The translations under genes were made by a program, and so were the position numbers. Positions 8,595-17,636 of a DNA stretch of 64,000 bases are shown piece by piece (within the stretch, counting starts at the first letter, position 1; the number at the start of each line of letters is the position of its first letter). The notes below the pieces were generated by a model. That model was not told the origin of the DNA. It searched no databases and saw only the letters and a program-made list of their open reading frames with translations. Source of the DNA: DATIRA01 sp963766505 (lineage in GTDB: Bacteria > Pseudomonadota > Gammaproteobacteria > Steroidobacterales > Steroidobacteraceae); the NCBI GenBank assembly GCA_963766505.1, contig CAVYAL010000001.1, forward strand, positions 620,001 through 684,000. The letters run 5' to 3'.

Positions 8595-9642
8595 AGTCCT
8601 CGATGCATCCCGGCGGCTCGGCTCGCGCCTCGCGATCGACGGCGTCAGCTTCGCGCTCGAGCAAGGCGAAATCGCCTGCCTGCTCGGGCCCAGCGGTTGC
8701 GGCAAGACGACGACGCTGCGCTGCATCGCGGGATTCGAGGCGATCGACTCCGGCCGCATAATCTCGCGCGGCAGGATCCTCACCGGACCCGGCGTGCAAC
8801 TGCCGCCGCACCTGCGCGAGATCGGCTTCGTGTTCCAGGACCTCGCGCTGTTTCCACACCTGACGGCGCGCGGCAACGTCGAGTTCGGCCTGCACCAGCT
8901 CGGTAGGGCGCAGCGCAGCGCACGCGCGGTGGAAATGCTCCGACTGGTCGGCCTCGAGGATTTCGGCGACGCCTACCCCTCGCAGCTCTCGGGCGGCCAG
9001 CAACAGCGCGTGGCGCTGGCCCGGGCCCTCGCGCCCCAGCCCTCGACCGTGCTGCTCGACGAGCCATTTGCAAGCCTCGACGTCACGCTGCGGGGCCGGC
9101 TGGTGGCGGAGCTGCGACCGTTGCTCAAGTCGCTGGGCGCAACGGCGCTGATCGTCACGCACGACCACGAGGACGCGTTCGCGCTGGCCGACAAGGTAGG
9201 GCTGATGCGCGAGGGTCGCCTGGAACAATGGGCCACGCCCTACGATCTGTATCACCGGCCCGCCTCGAGATTCGCCGCCGAGTTCGTCGGTCAGGCTTCG
9301 TTCCTGCCCGCCTGCTGCGGCGGCGGGGGCGTGCTGCAGACCGAGCTCGGGCCGCTGCGCGAGGGCCACGCGAGCACGGCCTGCGGCGGCGAAGTCGACG
9401 TGATGCTGAGGCCGGACGACGTGGTGCACGACGATATGGCGCCGCTGCGCGCGCGCGTCGTCGAGCGCGTGTTCCGCGGCGCGGAGTTTCTCTACACGCT
9501 CGAGCTCCCGAGCGGGCGTCGCGTGCTATCACTCGTACCCAGCCACCACGACCACCACGTCGGAGAGCACATCGGCCTTCGGCTGGCCACCGATCACGTG
9601 GTCACGTTCGAGCCGATCGCCGGCCAGCCGCCAGCCGGCTGA
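8584..9642 (+). CDS. fbpC: Fe(3+) ABC transporter ATP-binding protein
   Basis: ATPase subunit (352 aa) of the FbpABC ferric-iron importer. Walker A GPSGCGKTT is at residues 35-43, the signature LSGGQQQRVALARA at 135-148, Walker B VLLDEPFASLD at 156-166 and the H-loop in LIVTHDHEDAF near 191. The C-terminal 110 residues form a TOBE-type regulatory domain (DVMLRPDDV). Overlaps the permease gene by 11 bases. Last gene of the Fur-controlled operon; a convergent cytochrome c gene follows after 51 bases. Confidence 0.92.
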   Translation: MWLEVLDASRRLGSRLAIDGVSFALEQGEIACLLGPSGCGKTTTLRCIAGFEAIDSGRIISRGRILTGPGVQLPPHLREIGFVFQDLALFPHLTARGNVEFGLHQLGRAQRSARAVEMLRLVGLEDFGDAYPSQLSGGQQQRVALARALAPQPSTVLLDEPFASLDVTLRGRLVAELRPLLKSLGATALIVTHDHEDAFALADKVGLMREGRLEQWATPYDLYHRPASRFAAEFVGQASFLPACCGGGGVLQTELGPLREGHASTACGGEVDVMLRPDDVVHDDMAPLRARVVERVFRGAEFLYTLELPSGRRVLSLVPSHHDHHVGEHIGLRLATDHVVTFEPIAGQPPAG

Positions 9643-9693
9643 GGCCGCGTCTGCGCCGCGCCGGCGGCACGGGGCCCGTGCAGGCCGCGGCGG

Positions 9694-10326
9694 CTACGGA
9701 GCGCCGAAGTGCGTCGCCAGGTAATCGAGAATCAGGTCCCGTCGCTCGGGGATCTGCTCGGCCATGCCCTGTTCCTCGACCATCCATACGAGCAGCTCGT
9801 CCCAGGTTTCGCGCGACAGCTGCTGTTGCTTGACGATCGCGAGCGAATGGCAGGAGTTGCAGAGCACGCCGGTCTCGGCCTGGCCCGGCCCGGCCGGCCA
9901 GTCGTCGCCGAAATCCGGGAGCGGCGCCGCTGCCACGGGCGGACCTCCAGCCTTGAGGCTGCCGAGGTAGGCGACCAGGTTAGCGCGTTCGACGGGGTCG
10001 GCGATGCCCACGAGGCCCATGCGGGTGCCCGGCGCGAATGCATTCGGGTCCGCCAGGAAGCGATCGATGCGCTCCGGCGTCCAGGCCCCGCCGACCGCCT
10101 TGAGTTCAGGCGAATAGTCGAACCCGGCCACGCTGCCCACCTCACGCCCGACCACGCCGTGCAGGTTCGGGCCAATCAGTGCCGCACCGTCGGGCGACAC
10201 CGAGTGACAGGCACCGCAGACCACGAATGCCTTCGCGCCCGCCTCGGGATCGCCAGCCGCAGCATCAGCCGAGGAAATCGCGATGCCGGCGAGCACCGCG
10301 AAGGCCAGGTGGACGGACAGCCTCAT
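9694..10326 (-). CDS. diheme cytochrome c, electron acceptor of the sulfite-oxidase-type enzyme
   Basis: Periplasmic c-type cytochrome (210 aa). A signal peptide spans residues 1-24. The first heme site CGACH (37-41) sits in a class I domain with the axial methionine in APGTRMGLVG (Met103); the second site CNSCH (156-160) is in a short C-terminal domain with a possible axial methionine in WMVEEQGM. The ATG at 10326 overlaps the stop of the molybdoenzyme gene (ATGA), so the two are co-translated and probably form a SorAB/SoxCD-like pair that passes electrons to the respiratory chain. The two-heme layout is unlike the monoheme SorB of Starkeya and closer to SoxD-like subunits, though shorter. 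Confidence 0.88.
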   Translation of the reverse strand: MRLSVHLAFAVLAGIAISSADAAAGDPEAGAKAFVVCGACHSVSPDGAALIGPNLHGVVGREVGSVAGFDYSPELKAVGGAWTPERIDRFLADPNAFAPGTRMGLVGIADPVERANLVAYLGSLKAGGPPVAAAPLPDFGDDWPAGPGQAETGVLCNSCHSLAIVKQQQLSRETWDELLVWMVEEQGMAEQIPERRDLILDYLATHFGAP

Positions 10327-11639
10327 GCGACCGTCACCGAGATCCGGTGCATCGCGTTCGCGAGATAGCCCTTCGGATTCCATGCCACTGCGAAGGGTTG
10401 CGATATTCCGCGATCGTCGGTCGCCCGCGCCCAGACCTCGTAGTAGCCCTCGGACGGGAAGCTGAGCTCCGCGGACCACCGCTGCCAGGAGTACCTGTTG
10501 CGCGGCCGCTCGAGCTTCGCCTTCTGCCAGGTCGCGCCGAAGTCGATGCTGACGTGCATTTCGCGGACGTCGTGATCGCCGGCCCAGGCATGGCCGCGCA
10601 CCGCAAGCTTGCGCCCGGCCACGGTGCTGCCGCTCTCGGGCGAAGTGATCAGAGACTTGACCGGCATGGACTCGATGATGCGGAAGTCCTCCTTGCTCAC
10701 CTCAGCGCCCGGTGCCACCGGGAATCGCGGCACGCGGTAGGAGTCGCCTTCCATCTTCGGTCCGTCGTGCACGACGTCGCGCACCCAGATGCGCTGCAGC
10801 CACTTGTGCGAGGTCGATCCGGGCCAGCCCGGACATACCGTTCGTACCGGGAAGCCGTGATATTTCGGGATCGGCTCGCCGTTCATCTCGTAGGCGATGA
10901 TCGAGTGTGGCTCCATGGCCTTCGCGATCGGTACGCCGCGCGAGATCGGGATCTTGCTGGCATCGCGCGAGAGATGCATGTCGTAGCCGTAGTGCCCGGT
11001 GTACACCGCGCTCTTGCGCAAGCCGGCGGCCTCGAGCACGTCGCGATAGCGCACGCCCGTCCATTCGGCGTTGCCGATGGCCCCGACGGTCCACTGGTTG
11101 CCCTTGGCCGGTGGATTGAAGCTGGCGCGACCATTGCCGCCGCATTCGAGCTGCAGCGCCAGCTTCACCGGCTTGAAGCGACGCTTCAGCTCGTCGAGAG
11201 TCAGCGTCAATGGCTGGTCCACCTCGCCATCCACGGTCAAGGTCCAGTCGCTCGCGTCCATGTTCTCGGCCATCTCAGGCCGCAAGCCGTTGTCGCGCAC
11301 GAAGTGCCGGCTGTTCGGTGTCACGTCGTCGTCGAGCAAATGCGCCGGTGTCTCGGCATTGAGCGGGCGGTCGCCCAGGATCACGAGGCCGTCCTTGCCG
11401 TCGAGCACGAGATCAGCCGTGCCCTCGGCGAGTGCCGAGGGTATGAACCCGGCCGGGAAGTTGCGATGGAACGGGATCTGCGCGCCGACGGCCGCCGCCA
11501 TCGCCGCGAGGCCGGCGCCCTTCAGGAAGCCACGCCGGTTGGAGTCCGCCACTCGGCCGAACACGAGCCGGTCTGCGCGCTCGGGATCTTCGGCATAGAG
11601 TTCGAACAGGCCACGCTCTTTGCGGGTGACTTTCTTCAT
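10323..11639 (-). CDS. periplasmic sulfite-oxidase family molybdoenzyme (SorA/SoxC-like)
   Basis: Molybdopterin enzyme (438 aa), expected to oxidise sulfite or a related sulfur compound in the periplasm. A twin-arginine signal, SNRRGFLKGAG, lies at residues 33-43, so it is exported folded with its cofactor. The Moco domain holds the ligand cysteine in LQLECGGNGRASF (Cys166), and the C-terminal 120 residues form the Mo-co dimerisation domain (ITSPESGS through YEVWARATDDRG). ATG 11639 has GGAGAG six bases upstream. It forms a coupled pair with the downstream diheme cytochrome c. Whether it is a sulfite dehydrogenase or a sulfane dehydrogenase (SoxC) cannot be fixed; no other sox genes are present here. 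Confidence 0.88.
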   Translation of the reverse strand: MKKVTRKERGLFELYAEDPERADRLVFGRVADSNRRGFLKGAGLAAMAAAVGAQIPFHRNFPAGFIPSALAEGTADLVLDGKDGLVILGDRPLNAETPAHLLDDDVTPNSRHFVRDNGLRPEMAENMDASDWTLTVDGEVDQPLTLTLDELKRRFKPVKLALQLECGGNGRASFNPPAKGNQWTVGAIGNAEWTGVRYRDVLEAAGLRKSAVYTGHYGYDMHLSRDASKIPISRGVPIAKAMEPHSIIAYEMNGEPIPKYHGFPVRTVCPGWPGSTSHKWLQRIWVRDVVHDGPKMEGDSYRVPRFPVAPGAEVSKEDFRIIESMPVKSLITSPESGSTVAGRKLAVRGHAWAGDHDVREMHVSIDFGATWQKAKLERPRNRYSWQRWSAELSFPSEGYYEVWARATDDRGISQPFAVAWNPKGYLANAMHRISVTVA

Positions 11640-11815
11640 AGGGGCTCTCCGGGCATGCGAGGAAAGGGGATTCCAGCGGCGCATATAAGGGTTTGTGAAT
11701 ATATTCGCGCCGGCGCGTCTTGACCATCCGGAATAGTTCGAACGCGCGCGGGCGGACGCCCGGATGCTGCACTGCGGCAGATCGCGGCAGCGGCAGCGGC
11801 CGCAGCCGGGTCGCC

Positions 11816-11965
11816 TCATGCGCCCGGGATCAGCGCCTTCAGCAGGTACGCGACGACCAGCATCGCGCCGAGGCCGGCCAGATACAGCGCGGCGAACCAC
11901 GCCAACCGGCGCCAGCGATCGCGCCGGGCCTGGCGACGCGCGGCATCGTCAATGGTAACCCGCAC
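11816..11965 (-). CDS. DUF2474-type small membrane protein of the bd oxidase
   Basis: A 49-residue peptide read from GTG 11965 to TGA 11818-11816, overlapping the last 17 bases of cydB. A basic N-terminal stretch (ARRQARRDRWRR) precedes a single hydrophobic helix, LAWFAALYLAGLGAMLVVAY, and a short tail. This size, layout and position directly behind cydB match the DUF2474/CydX-like peptides that accompany cyanide-insensitive bd oxidases and stabilise the heme site. The start codon is inferred; a non-ATG start is likely because no ATG precedes the helix. Confidence 0.75.
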   Translation of the reverse strand: MRVTIDDAARRQARRDRWRRLAWFAALYLAGLGAMLVVAYLLKALIPGA

Positions 11966-12977
11966 CAGCCGTGACCTTGCCGCGGAAGACCCAGTACACG
12001 TACGCGGTGTAGCCCAGAATCACCGGCAGCATCACGACGGCCCCGACGAGCAGCAGGCCCTGGGCGTTCGGGGCAGCCGCCGCCTCGTGGATCGTCAGCT
12101 CGTAGGGCACGAGGTACGGATAGATTCCGATCAGCAGTCCTGCGTAGCCGAGCAGGAACAGCACGACTGTCCAGAGGTACGGCGAATAGGTCGCACTGCC
12201 GCGCAGGCCGGTGACCAGCCTCCAGAAGGCGATCGCCACCAGGATCGGCACCGGCGTGAGCGGCAGCAGGCGCGACCAGTCGACCTCGGGATAGCGCAAG
12301 CCCCAGCGATCGGCTGCCGCGGCATCGAGCGCCGGGACCCAGAAACTGACCACGATCATCATCAGCAGCGTGATCGCTGCGGATGCGACGCCGACGCGCC
12401 GGCTCCAGTCCTGCAGCCGACCTTCGGTCTTGATCACCAGCCAGCCCGCGCCGAGCAGTGCGTAGCCCCAGACCAGCGCGCAGCCGGTGACGAACGAAAA
12501 CGGTGTCAGCCAGTCGAACATGCCGCCCGTGAAGCGGCCGTCCGTCAGCGTGATTCCCTGGACCATCGCACCGAGTACCAGCCCCTGGGCGAAGGTCGCG
12601 ACCACCGATCCCCAGTGGAAGGCCTGGTCCCAGAGGCGGCGGCCGGAGCCGGTCGCCTTGAAGCGGAACTCGAAGGCCACGCCGCGGAAGATCAGCGCGA
12701 TCAACATGAAGCCGATCGGCATGTACACCGCGGGCATCAGCGCCGCGTAGGCCTTCGGGAATGCGGCAAAGAGCCCGCCGCCGCCAAGCACCAGCCAGGT
12801 CTCGTTGCCGTCCCAGACAGGTGCGACGCTGTTCATCATCACGTCGCGGTCCTCGTCCTTCTCGGCGAACGGAAACAGGATGCCGACGCCGAGGTCGAAG
12901 CCGTCCAGCAGCACGTACAGGAACACGGCGACGGCGAGCAGGAAGGCCCAGGCCATCGGCAGGTCGATGAATTCCAT
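11949..12977 (-). CDS. cydB: cytochrome bd ubiquinol oxidase subunit II
   Basis: Membrane subunit (342 aa) of the bd-type quinol oxidase, structural partner of CydA in oxygen reduction. The N-terminus MEFIDLPMAWAFLLAVAVF and the segment LYVLLDGFDLGVGILFPF are family hallmarks, followed by about eight hydrophobic helices and the conserved NETWLVLGGGG. ATG 12977 is chosen because AGGAGG lies seven bases upstream; an ATG at 12983 sits almost on that ribosome site. Middle gene of cydA-cydB-DUF2474. Confidence 0.94.
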   Translation of the reverse strand: MEFIDLPMAWAFLLAVAVFLYVLLDGFDLGVGILFPFAEKDEDRDVMMNSVAPVWDGNETWLVLGGGGLFAAFPKAYAALMPAVYMPIGFMLIALIFRGVAFEFRFKATGSGRRLWDQAFHWGSVVATFAQGLVLGAMVQGITLTDGRFTGGMFDWLTPFSFVTGCALVWGYALLGAGWLVIKTEGRLQDWSRRVGVASAAITLLMMIVVSFWVPALDAAAADRWGLRYPEVDWSRLLPLTPVPILVAIAFWRLVTGLRGSATYSPYLWTVVLFLLGYAGLLIGIYPYLVPYELTIHEAAAAPNAQGLLLVGAVVMLPVILGYTAYVYWVFRGKVTAGAGYH

Positions 12978-12989
12978 GGTCATCCCTCC

Positions 12990-14402
12990 TCAGCCGCCAG
13001 CCCGTGGTGCCGCCGGCGAAGTCGCGGACTCCTCCGGTGCCATCCAGGTCGCGAGCTTCGGCCTCTGTGGTGGCGGCGCCTCGCCCTGCTCGGGACCGGC
13101 CCAGGCGAGCTTGAAGAGATAGTAGGAGCCCGCGGTGAACACGATTGCGTAGACGAACACGAACACGATCAGCGAGGTGCCGACCGCTTCCGCCGTCACC
13201 GGCGATACAGAGTCCACGGTCCGCAGCAGCCCGTACACGGTATAGGGCTGACGGCCGACCTCGGCCGTGATCCAGCCGGTGATCACCGCGACGAAGCCGA
13301 GCGGACCGCTCAGGAAACACAGCCGCAGGAAAAGCGTGTGCCTGGTGATGTCCGTGCGCCAGAGCAGGAATGCCCCGACGTAGCCGATGAACAGCATCAG
13401 CAGCCCGATACCCACCATGATCCGGAAGCTCCAGAATACGATGGCCACCGGCGGGCGCTCCTCGGCCGGCCACTCCTTGAGGCCGCGGATCCTGCCGTCG
13501 AACGAACCAGTGACGATCCAGCTGCCGATGTCCGGAATTTCAAGCGCGTGGTCGTTCTGCTCGGTCTGCTCGTTCGGCATGCCGAGCAGCACGAGCGGCG
13601 CATTGCCGTCCCAGGTTTCCCAGTGACCCTCCATCGCGGCCAGCTTGGCCGGCTGGTGCTCGTAGACGTTGGCTCCGTGCTCGTGACCCGCGATGATCTG
13701 CAGCGGCACGACGACCACCAGGAAACCTATCGCCATCTTGAACATGATGTGCGCATGCGCAGGCTGGATGCCCCGCAGCAGGTGCAGCGCGGCGACAGAA
13801 GCAACGACGACCGAAGTGGTCAGGTAGGCCGCGAGCACCATGTGGGTGAAGCGGTAGGGAAACGACGGGTTGAATACCACCTCGAGCCAGTCCGTCGCGT
13901 AGAAGATGCCGTCCCGGATCTCATAGCCCGCCGGCGTCTGCATCCAGCTGTTGGCCGCGAGGATCCAGAACGCGGAGATCAGCGTTCCGACCGCGACGAT
14001 GCAGGTCGAGGCAAAATGCAGCGTCGGGCCCACCTTGCTGCGGCCGAACAGCATGATCCCGAGGAAGGAAGCCTCGAGGAAGAACGCCGTGAGCACTTCG
14101 TAGCCGAGCAGCGGTCCCAGCACGTTGCCGGTCTTCTCCGAGAACAGGCTCCAGTTCGTGCCGAACTGGTAGCTCATCACGAGCCCGGAGACGACGCCCA
14201 TGCCGAACGAGACCGCGAAGATCTTGACCCAGAACCGGTAGAGGTCCATGTAGATCTCGCGCCCGGTTCGCAGGTGCAGTCCCTCGAGCACGGCGAGGTA
14301 GCTCGCCAGCCCGATCGTGAACGAGGGGAAGATGATGTGGAACGAGACCACGAACGCGAACTGCAGCCGCGCCAGCAGGACCATGTCCAGGAAATCAGTC
14401 AC
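12990..14402 (-). CDS. cydA: cytochrome bd ubiquinol oxidase subunit I, short Q-loop type
   Basis: Catalytic heme-bearing subunit (470 aa). It oxidises quinol and reduces oxygen to water at the inner membrane. The N-terminal LARLQFAFVVSFHIIFPSF contains the heme b595 histidine (His22), and the SFPYRFTHM segment carries the next conserved histidine. At 470 residues it lacks the long Q-loop insertion of E. coli CydA (about 520 aa), so it belongs with the short-Q-loop, cyanide-insensitive (CioA) group, which agrees with the DUF2474 partner. GTG 14402 has GGAGG eight bases upstream and is preferred to a start at 14432. The roughly 300-base spacer to the divergent phosphoesterase gene shows no recognisable FNR or ArcA site. 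Confidence 0.94.
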   Translation of the reverse strand: MTDFLDMVLLARLQFAFVVSFHIIFPSFTIGLASYLAVLEGLHLRTGREIYMDLYRFWVKIFAVSFGMGVVSGLVMSYQFGTNWSLFSEKTGNVLGPLLGYEVLTAFFLEASFLGIMLFGRSKVGPTLHFASTCIVAVGTLISAFWILAANSWMQTPAGYEIRDGIFYATDWLEVVFNPSFPYRFTHMVLAAYLTTSVVVASVAALHLLRGIQPAHAHIMFKMAIGFLVVVVPLQIIAGHEHGANVYEHQPAKLAAMEGHWETWDGNAPLVLLGMPNEQTEQNDHALEIPDIGSWIVTGSFDGRIRGLKEWPAEERPPVAIVFWSFRIMVGIGLLMLFIGYVGAFLLWRTDITRHTLFLRLCFLSGPLGFVAVITGWITAEVGRQPYTVYGLLRTVDSVSPVTAEAVGTSLIVFVFVYAIVFTAGSYYLFKLAWAGPEQGEAPPPQRPKLATWMAPEESATSPAAPRAGG

Positions 14403-14702
14403 CTGAAAAGCCTCCAGTGAAAGGGGCAGCAAGCGAGCGGCGCCGTGTCCGCTCGCCGGATCCCGACCGGGCGCGAGCTCGGCGGATTCGTGCTGATGAC
14501 GGCAGCATTCTTGCTTAGGCTAGCCCAGCGCGCACGGGCTGTCAGCCCTGCAACGCGACATGCACAGGTCGCGGCAGCGCCTCGTGGTGCCTGTGCGCGG
14601 CCCGGCGGTCCATGTTCGTATCATCGAACTGAAACCTTCCTGAAAGACATGGCCCCTAGGCTGGAGGTTCTCCGCAGCAACGCAGACCCAGGGGATCAAG
14701 CC

Positions 14703-16490
14703 ATGCTCAACAGGTTGTTCATCAGCACCGTCGCGGTGCTGGCCTTCTCCGCCGCCGCTACAGCCGCGCCGGGCAAAGGCGCCGAACCGGTAGATTTCTG
14801 GCTCACGGTGCTGCATAACAACGACGGTGAATCGCAGCTCATCGACGCCGGCCCGGGTCTCGAGGACTTCGGCGGCGCGGCGCGATTCAAGACGCTCGTG
14901 GACCAGCTCAAGCGCCAGGCACTGAACGGTCCCCGCCCGACTTCGCAGCGGGGCGGAAAGCGCGGAGTGATCATGCTTTCCTCGGGCGACAATTTCCTGG
15001 CGGGACCGGAGTTCAACGTCGGCGTCGAGAAGGGCGTGCCCTTCTACGACACGATCGCGCTGGACCAGATCGGCTACGACGCGATCATCCTCGGCAACCA
15101 CGATTTCGACTTCGGCCCGGACATCCTTGCCGACTTCATCTCGGGCTACGCGAACCCGGTACCGTACCTGTCGGCCAACCTGGAGTTCAGCGGTGAGCCC
15201 CGCCTGCAGGCCTACGTGGACGAGGGTCGGCTCGCGAAGAGCATCGTCATCAAGGAGCGGGGGGAGCTGATCGGCGTCATCGGCGCCACTACGCCCGCGC
15301 TGCCGTTCATTTCCAGTCCGCGCCGCGTGGTCGTCGGCGACGTCGCGACGGCGGTGCAGGGCGAGATCAACCAGCTGACTCGCCGCGGAATCAACAAGAT
15401 CGTGGTCGTCTCCCATCTGCAGAGCGTGCAGGAGGACCTCGCACTGGCACCGCTGCTCTCCGGCGTGGACATCATGATCGCGGGCGGCGGCGACGAGGTT
15501 CTCGCCAATCCCTCCGACCTTCTTGTGCCTGGCGACACCGTGGACGGACCCTACCCGCTCACGGCCCAGGACCGCGACGGAGCGCAGATCCCGGTAGTTA
15601 CCACCGCCGGCAACTACAAGTACGTCGGTCGGCTGATGGCCGGTTTCGACCGCCAGGGGCGCCTCGTGAAGATCGACACGCAGAGCGGACCGGTGCGCGT
15701 CGCGGGTGGCTTGAATCCCGACGCTGTCGAGCCCGATCCCTTTCTCCAGGCGATGGTGACAGATCCCGTCGTCGCCGGTCTCCAGGACCTCGCCTCGAAC
15801 GCCATCGGCAACAGCCAGGTCGACCTCGACGGCGTGCGCAACAACGTTCGCACGCGGGAAACGAACCAGGGCAACCTGATCGCCGACGCGCTGCTCTGGC
15901 AGGCCCGGCAACTCGCGCCGGCCTTCGGCGTTCCTGTTCCGGACGTCGCACTGCAGAACGGCGGCGGGATCCGCAACGACTCTGTCATCCCGGCGGGTCC
16001 GGTCACCGAGCTCGATACGTTCGACATGCTGCCATTCCCGAACTTCACCACGCTCGTCGCCGGCATTCCACGGGCGCAGTTCAAGGAGATACTCGAGAAT
16101 GCTGTTTCCCGCGTCGAGTTCAGGGATGGACGCTTCGCGCAGGTGGCCGGATTCTCGCTGGTCTGGGACGCCGATGGCACGCCACAGGTGCTCGACGGCA
16201 ACGGCCTGGTGCTGACGCCCGGCAGCCGGATCGTGGACGTCGTTCTCGACGACGGAACGCCGATCGTGCTCGGTGGCGTCGTGCAGAACGGGCCGGCGCT
16301 GAATGTCGCGACCATCGACTTCCTCGCGAAGGGCGGCGACCAGTACCCCTATCGCGGTGCGCCGTTCACCACGCTGGGCGTTACATACCAGCAGTCTCTC
16401 GCGAACTACATCGAGCAGGGGCTCGGCGGCACGATAACGGCGGGCGACTATCCGTTCGGTGGAGAGGGCCGCATCACGCGCATCAATTGA
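14703..16490 (+). CDS. secreted 5'-nucleotidase/2',3'-cyclic phosphodiesterase family phosphoesterase
   Basis: Exported metallophosphoesterase (595 aa) that probably dephosphorylates nucleotides or related esters in the periplasm. A signal peptide covers residues 1-21. The N-terminal calcineurin-like domain shows HNNDGESQ (about 37-44), GDNF, LGNHDFDFG (about 130-138) and SHLQS; the C-terminal 5_nucleotid_C domain shows NQGNLIADALLW and LQNGGGIRND near 418. The opening motif HNNDGE differs from the common HTNDxHG, placing it in a divergent branch. The frame is open upstream to 14445, but the signal peptide and an AGGGGA site 8-13 bases before ATG 14703 fix the start. Stands alone. Confidence 0.88.
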   Translation: MLNRLFISTVAVLAFSAAATAAPGKGAEPVDFWLTVLHNNDGESQLIDAGPGLEDFGGAARFKTLVDQLKRQALNGPRPTSQRGGKRGVIMLSSGDNFLAGPEFNVGVEKGVPFYDTIALDQIGYDAIILGNHDFDFGPDILADFISGYANPVPYLSANLEFSGEPRLQAYVDEGRLAKSIVIKERGELIGVIGATTPALPFISSPRRVVVGDVATAVQGEINQLTRRGINKIVVVSHLQSVQEDLALAPLLSGVDIMIAGGGDEVLANPSDLLVPGDTVDGPYPLTAQDRDGAQIPVVTTAGNYKYVGRLMAGFDRQGRLVKIDTQSGPVRVAGGLNPDAVEPDPFLQAMVTDPVVAGLQDLASNAIGNSQVDLDGVRNNVRTRETNQGNLIADALLWQARQLAPAFGVPVPDVALQNGGGIRNDSVIPAGPVTELDTFDMLPFPNFTTLVAGIPRAQFKEILENAVSRVEFRDGRFAQVAGFSLVWDADGTPQVLDGNGLVLTPGSRIVDVVLDDGTPIVLGGVVQNGPALNVATIDFLAKGGDQYPYRGAPFTTLGVTYQQSLANYIEQGLGGTITAGDYPFGGEGRITRIN

Positions 16491-16520
16491 CCAGACACCG
16501 CGCCTGGCCGCAGCCGGTTG

Positions 16521-17633
16521 TCACTGCAGCCGGCTGCGAACCAGCACGGTCGCCACGCCCAGCGTCACGATACCGGTCACGGCCATCGGCCAGGCGGCGG
16601 CCGCGACGTCCGCCACTGGCCAGGCCTTGAGAAAAGTCCCCTGCACGATGCTCAGGAAATGCTTGAGCGGTATGGCCTCGGCCAGCCACTGCAGCGGGGG
16701 CGGCATGTTCTCGACCGGCGTCGCGAAACCCGACATCAGCACCATCGGCACGGCCGCGGCGAAGGTCCCGAGGATCGCCTGCTGCTGGGTGGCGCAGACC
16801 GAGGAGATCATCAGTCCGATGCCGACGTTCGACAGTATGAACAGCAGCAGCGTCGGCACCAGCAGTGCGAGCGAGCCTGTGAACGGCACGCCGAACACCA
16901 GTGCGCCGGCGGCCACCATGAACATGCCGAGCGTCCAGCCGATCACGAGCCCGGGCACGGTCTTCGCGACGATGATCTCCATCGGCGTGGTCGGCGAGAC
17001 GAGCAGCTGGTCGAAAGTGCCGAGCTCGCGCTCGCGGGCGATCGACAGCGCAGTGACGACCAGCGACGTCAGCATCGCGAGTATCCCGGCCAGACTCGGC
17101 ACGACGAACCACTGGTAGACCAGGTTGGGGTTGAACCAGTGACGCACCGCTACCGGCCCGTCACCCGCTGAATCTGCCGTTTGCAGCCCTGCGCCAAGCC
17201 GGCGAGCGAGGCTGTCCACGTAGCCGAGCGCGACCTGGCCTGAGTTGGCACGGCGACCGTCCACGATGACCTGCAGCGTGGCCGGGCGGCCTGCGGCAAT
17301 GTCCCGCGAAAAGGTCTCCGGGATGTCGATGGCGAGCAGCGCCCGGCGCCGCTCGATCACCTGCCGCAATTCGGCCGGGCTCTGCAGGCTGGTGAGTTCG
17401 CCCACGAAGCCTGCGGCGCCGAGGCTGGCGACGAACTCCTGCGACCACCGGCCGCCGTCGCGGTCATACACTGCAACCGGGGCGTTGCGGACCTCGAGCG
17501 TCGCCGCGAACGAAAACACGAACAGCTGCATCAGCGGCGGAAACACCAGTATCGCGCGCGCGCGTGGATCACGGAGGATGCTCAGCAGCTCCTTGACCAC
17601 CTGGGCACGCAGCCGGGTCAGCGAGAAGTCCAC
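16521..17633 (-). CDS. ybhR: ABC-2 type transporter permease, YbhR-like
   Basis: One of two membrane subunits (370 aa; E. coli YbhR is about 368) of a putative drug exporter. It has an N-terminal helix at residues 28-46 (ILVFPPLMQLFVFSFAATLE), a long periplasmic part (about 50-180), then five or six helices typical of ABC2_membrane_3. It starts with GTG three bases after the stop of the sister permease. Last gene of cecR-ybhGFSR. In E. coli this set affects cefoperazone and chloramphenicol sensitivity; the same role here is inference from order, sizes and domains. Confidence 0.85.
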   Translation of the reverse strand: MDFSLTRLRAQVVKELLSILRDPRARAILVFPPLMQLFVFSFAATLEVRNAPVAVYDRDGGRWSQEFVASLGAAGFVGELTSLQSPAELRQVIERRRALLAIDIPETFSRDIAAGRPATLQVIVDGRRANSGQVALGYVDSLARRLGAGLQTADSAGDGPVAVRHWFNPNLVYQWFVVPSLAGILAMLTSLVVTALSIARERELGTFDQLLVSPTTPMEIIVAKTVPGLVIGWTLGMFMVAAGALVFGVPFTGSLALLVPTLLLFILSNVGIGLMISSVCATQQQAILGTFAAAVPMVLMSGFATPVENMPPPLQWLAEAIPLKHFLSIVQGTFLKAWPVADVAAAAWPMAVTGIVTLGVATVLVRSRLQ

Positions 17634-17636
17634 GGC

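Noticed and set aside
6738..8876. Minus-strand open frame of 712 codons opposite fbpB
   Set aside because: Shadow of the fbpABC operon; composition biased and no domain recognisable.
9667..9681. Hairpin GCACGG/CCGTGC after fbpC as a terminator
   Set aside because: Only six base pairs and no T-run on either strand.
11839..13473. Minus-strand open frame of 544 codons across cydB and part of cydA
   Set aside because: Same strand but wrong frame; the cydB and cydA frames carry all conserved motifs.
11952..14420. Very long plus-strand open frame (822 codons) opposite cydAB
   Set aside because: It is antisense to two clearly conserved genes and its product is low-complexity Arg/His/Gln-rich text typical of high-GC shadow frames.
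14403..14702. Pho box or FNR/ArcA site between cydA and the phosphoesterase gene
   Set aside because: CTGTCAG occurs once, but no second half-site at the required spacing; no TTGAT-N4-ATCAA was found.
16510..16537. Hairpin GCAGCCGG/CCGGCTGC at the convergent nucleotidase-ybhR junction as a terminator
   Set aside because: Overlaps the ybhR coding end and has no T-run; may be incidental GC symmetry.
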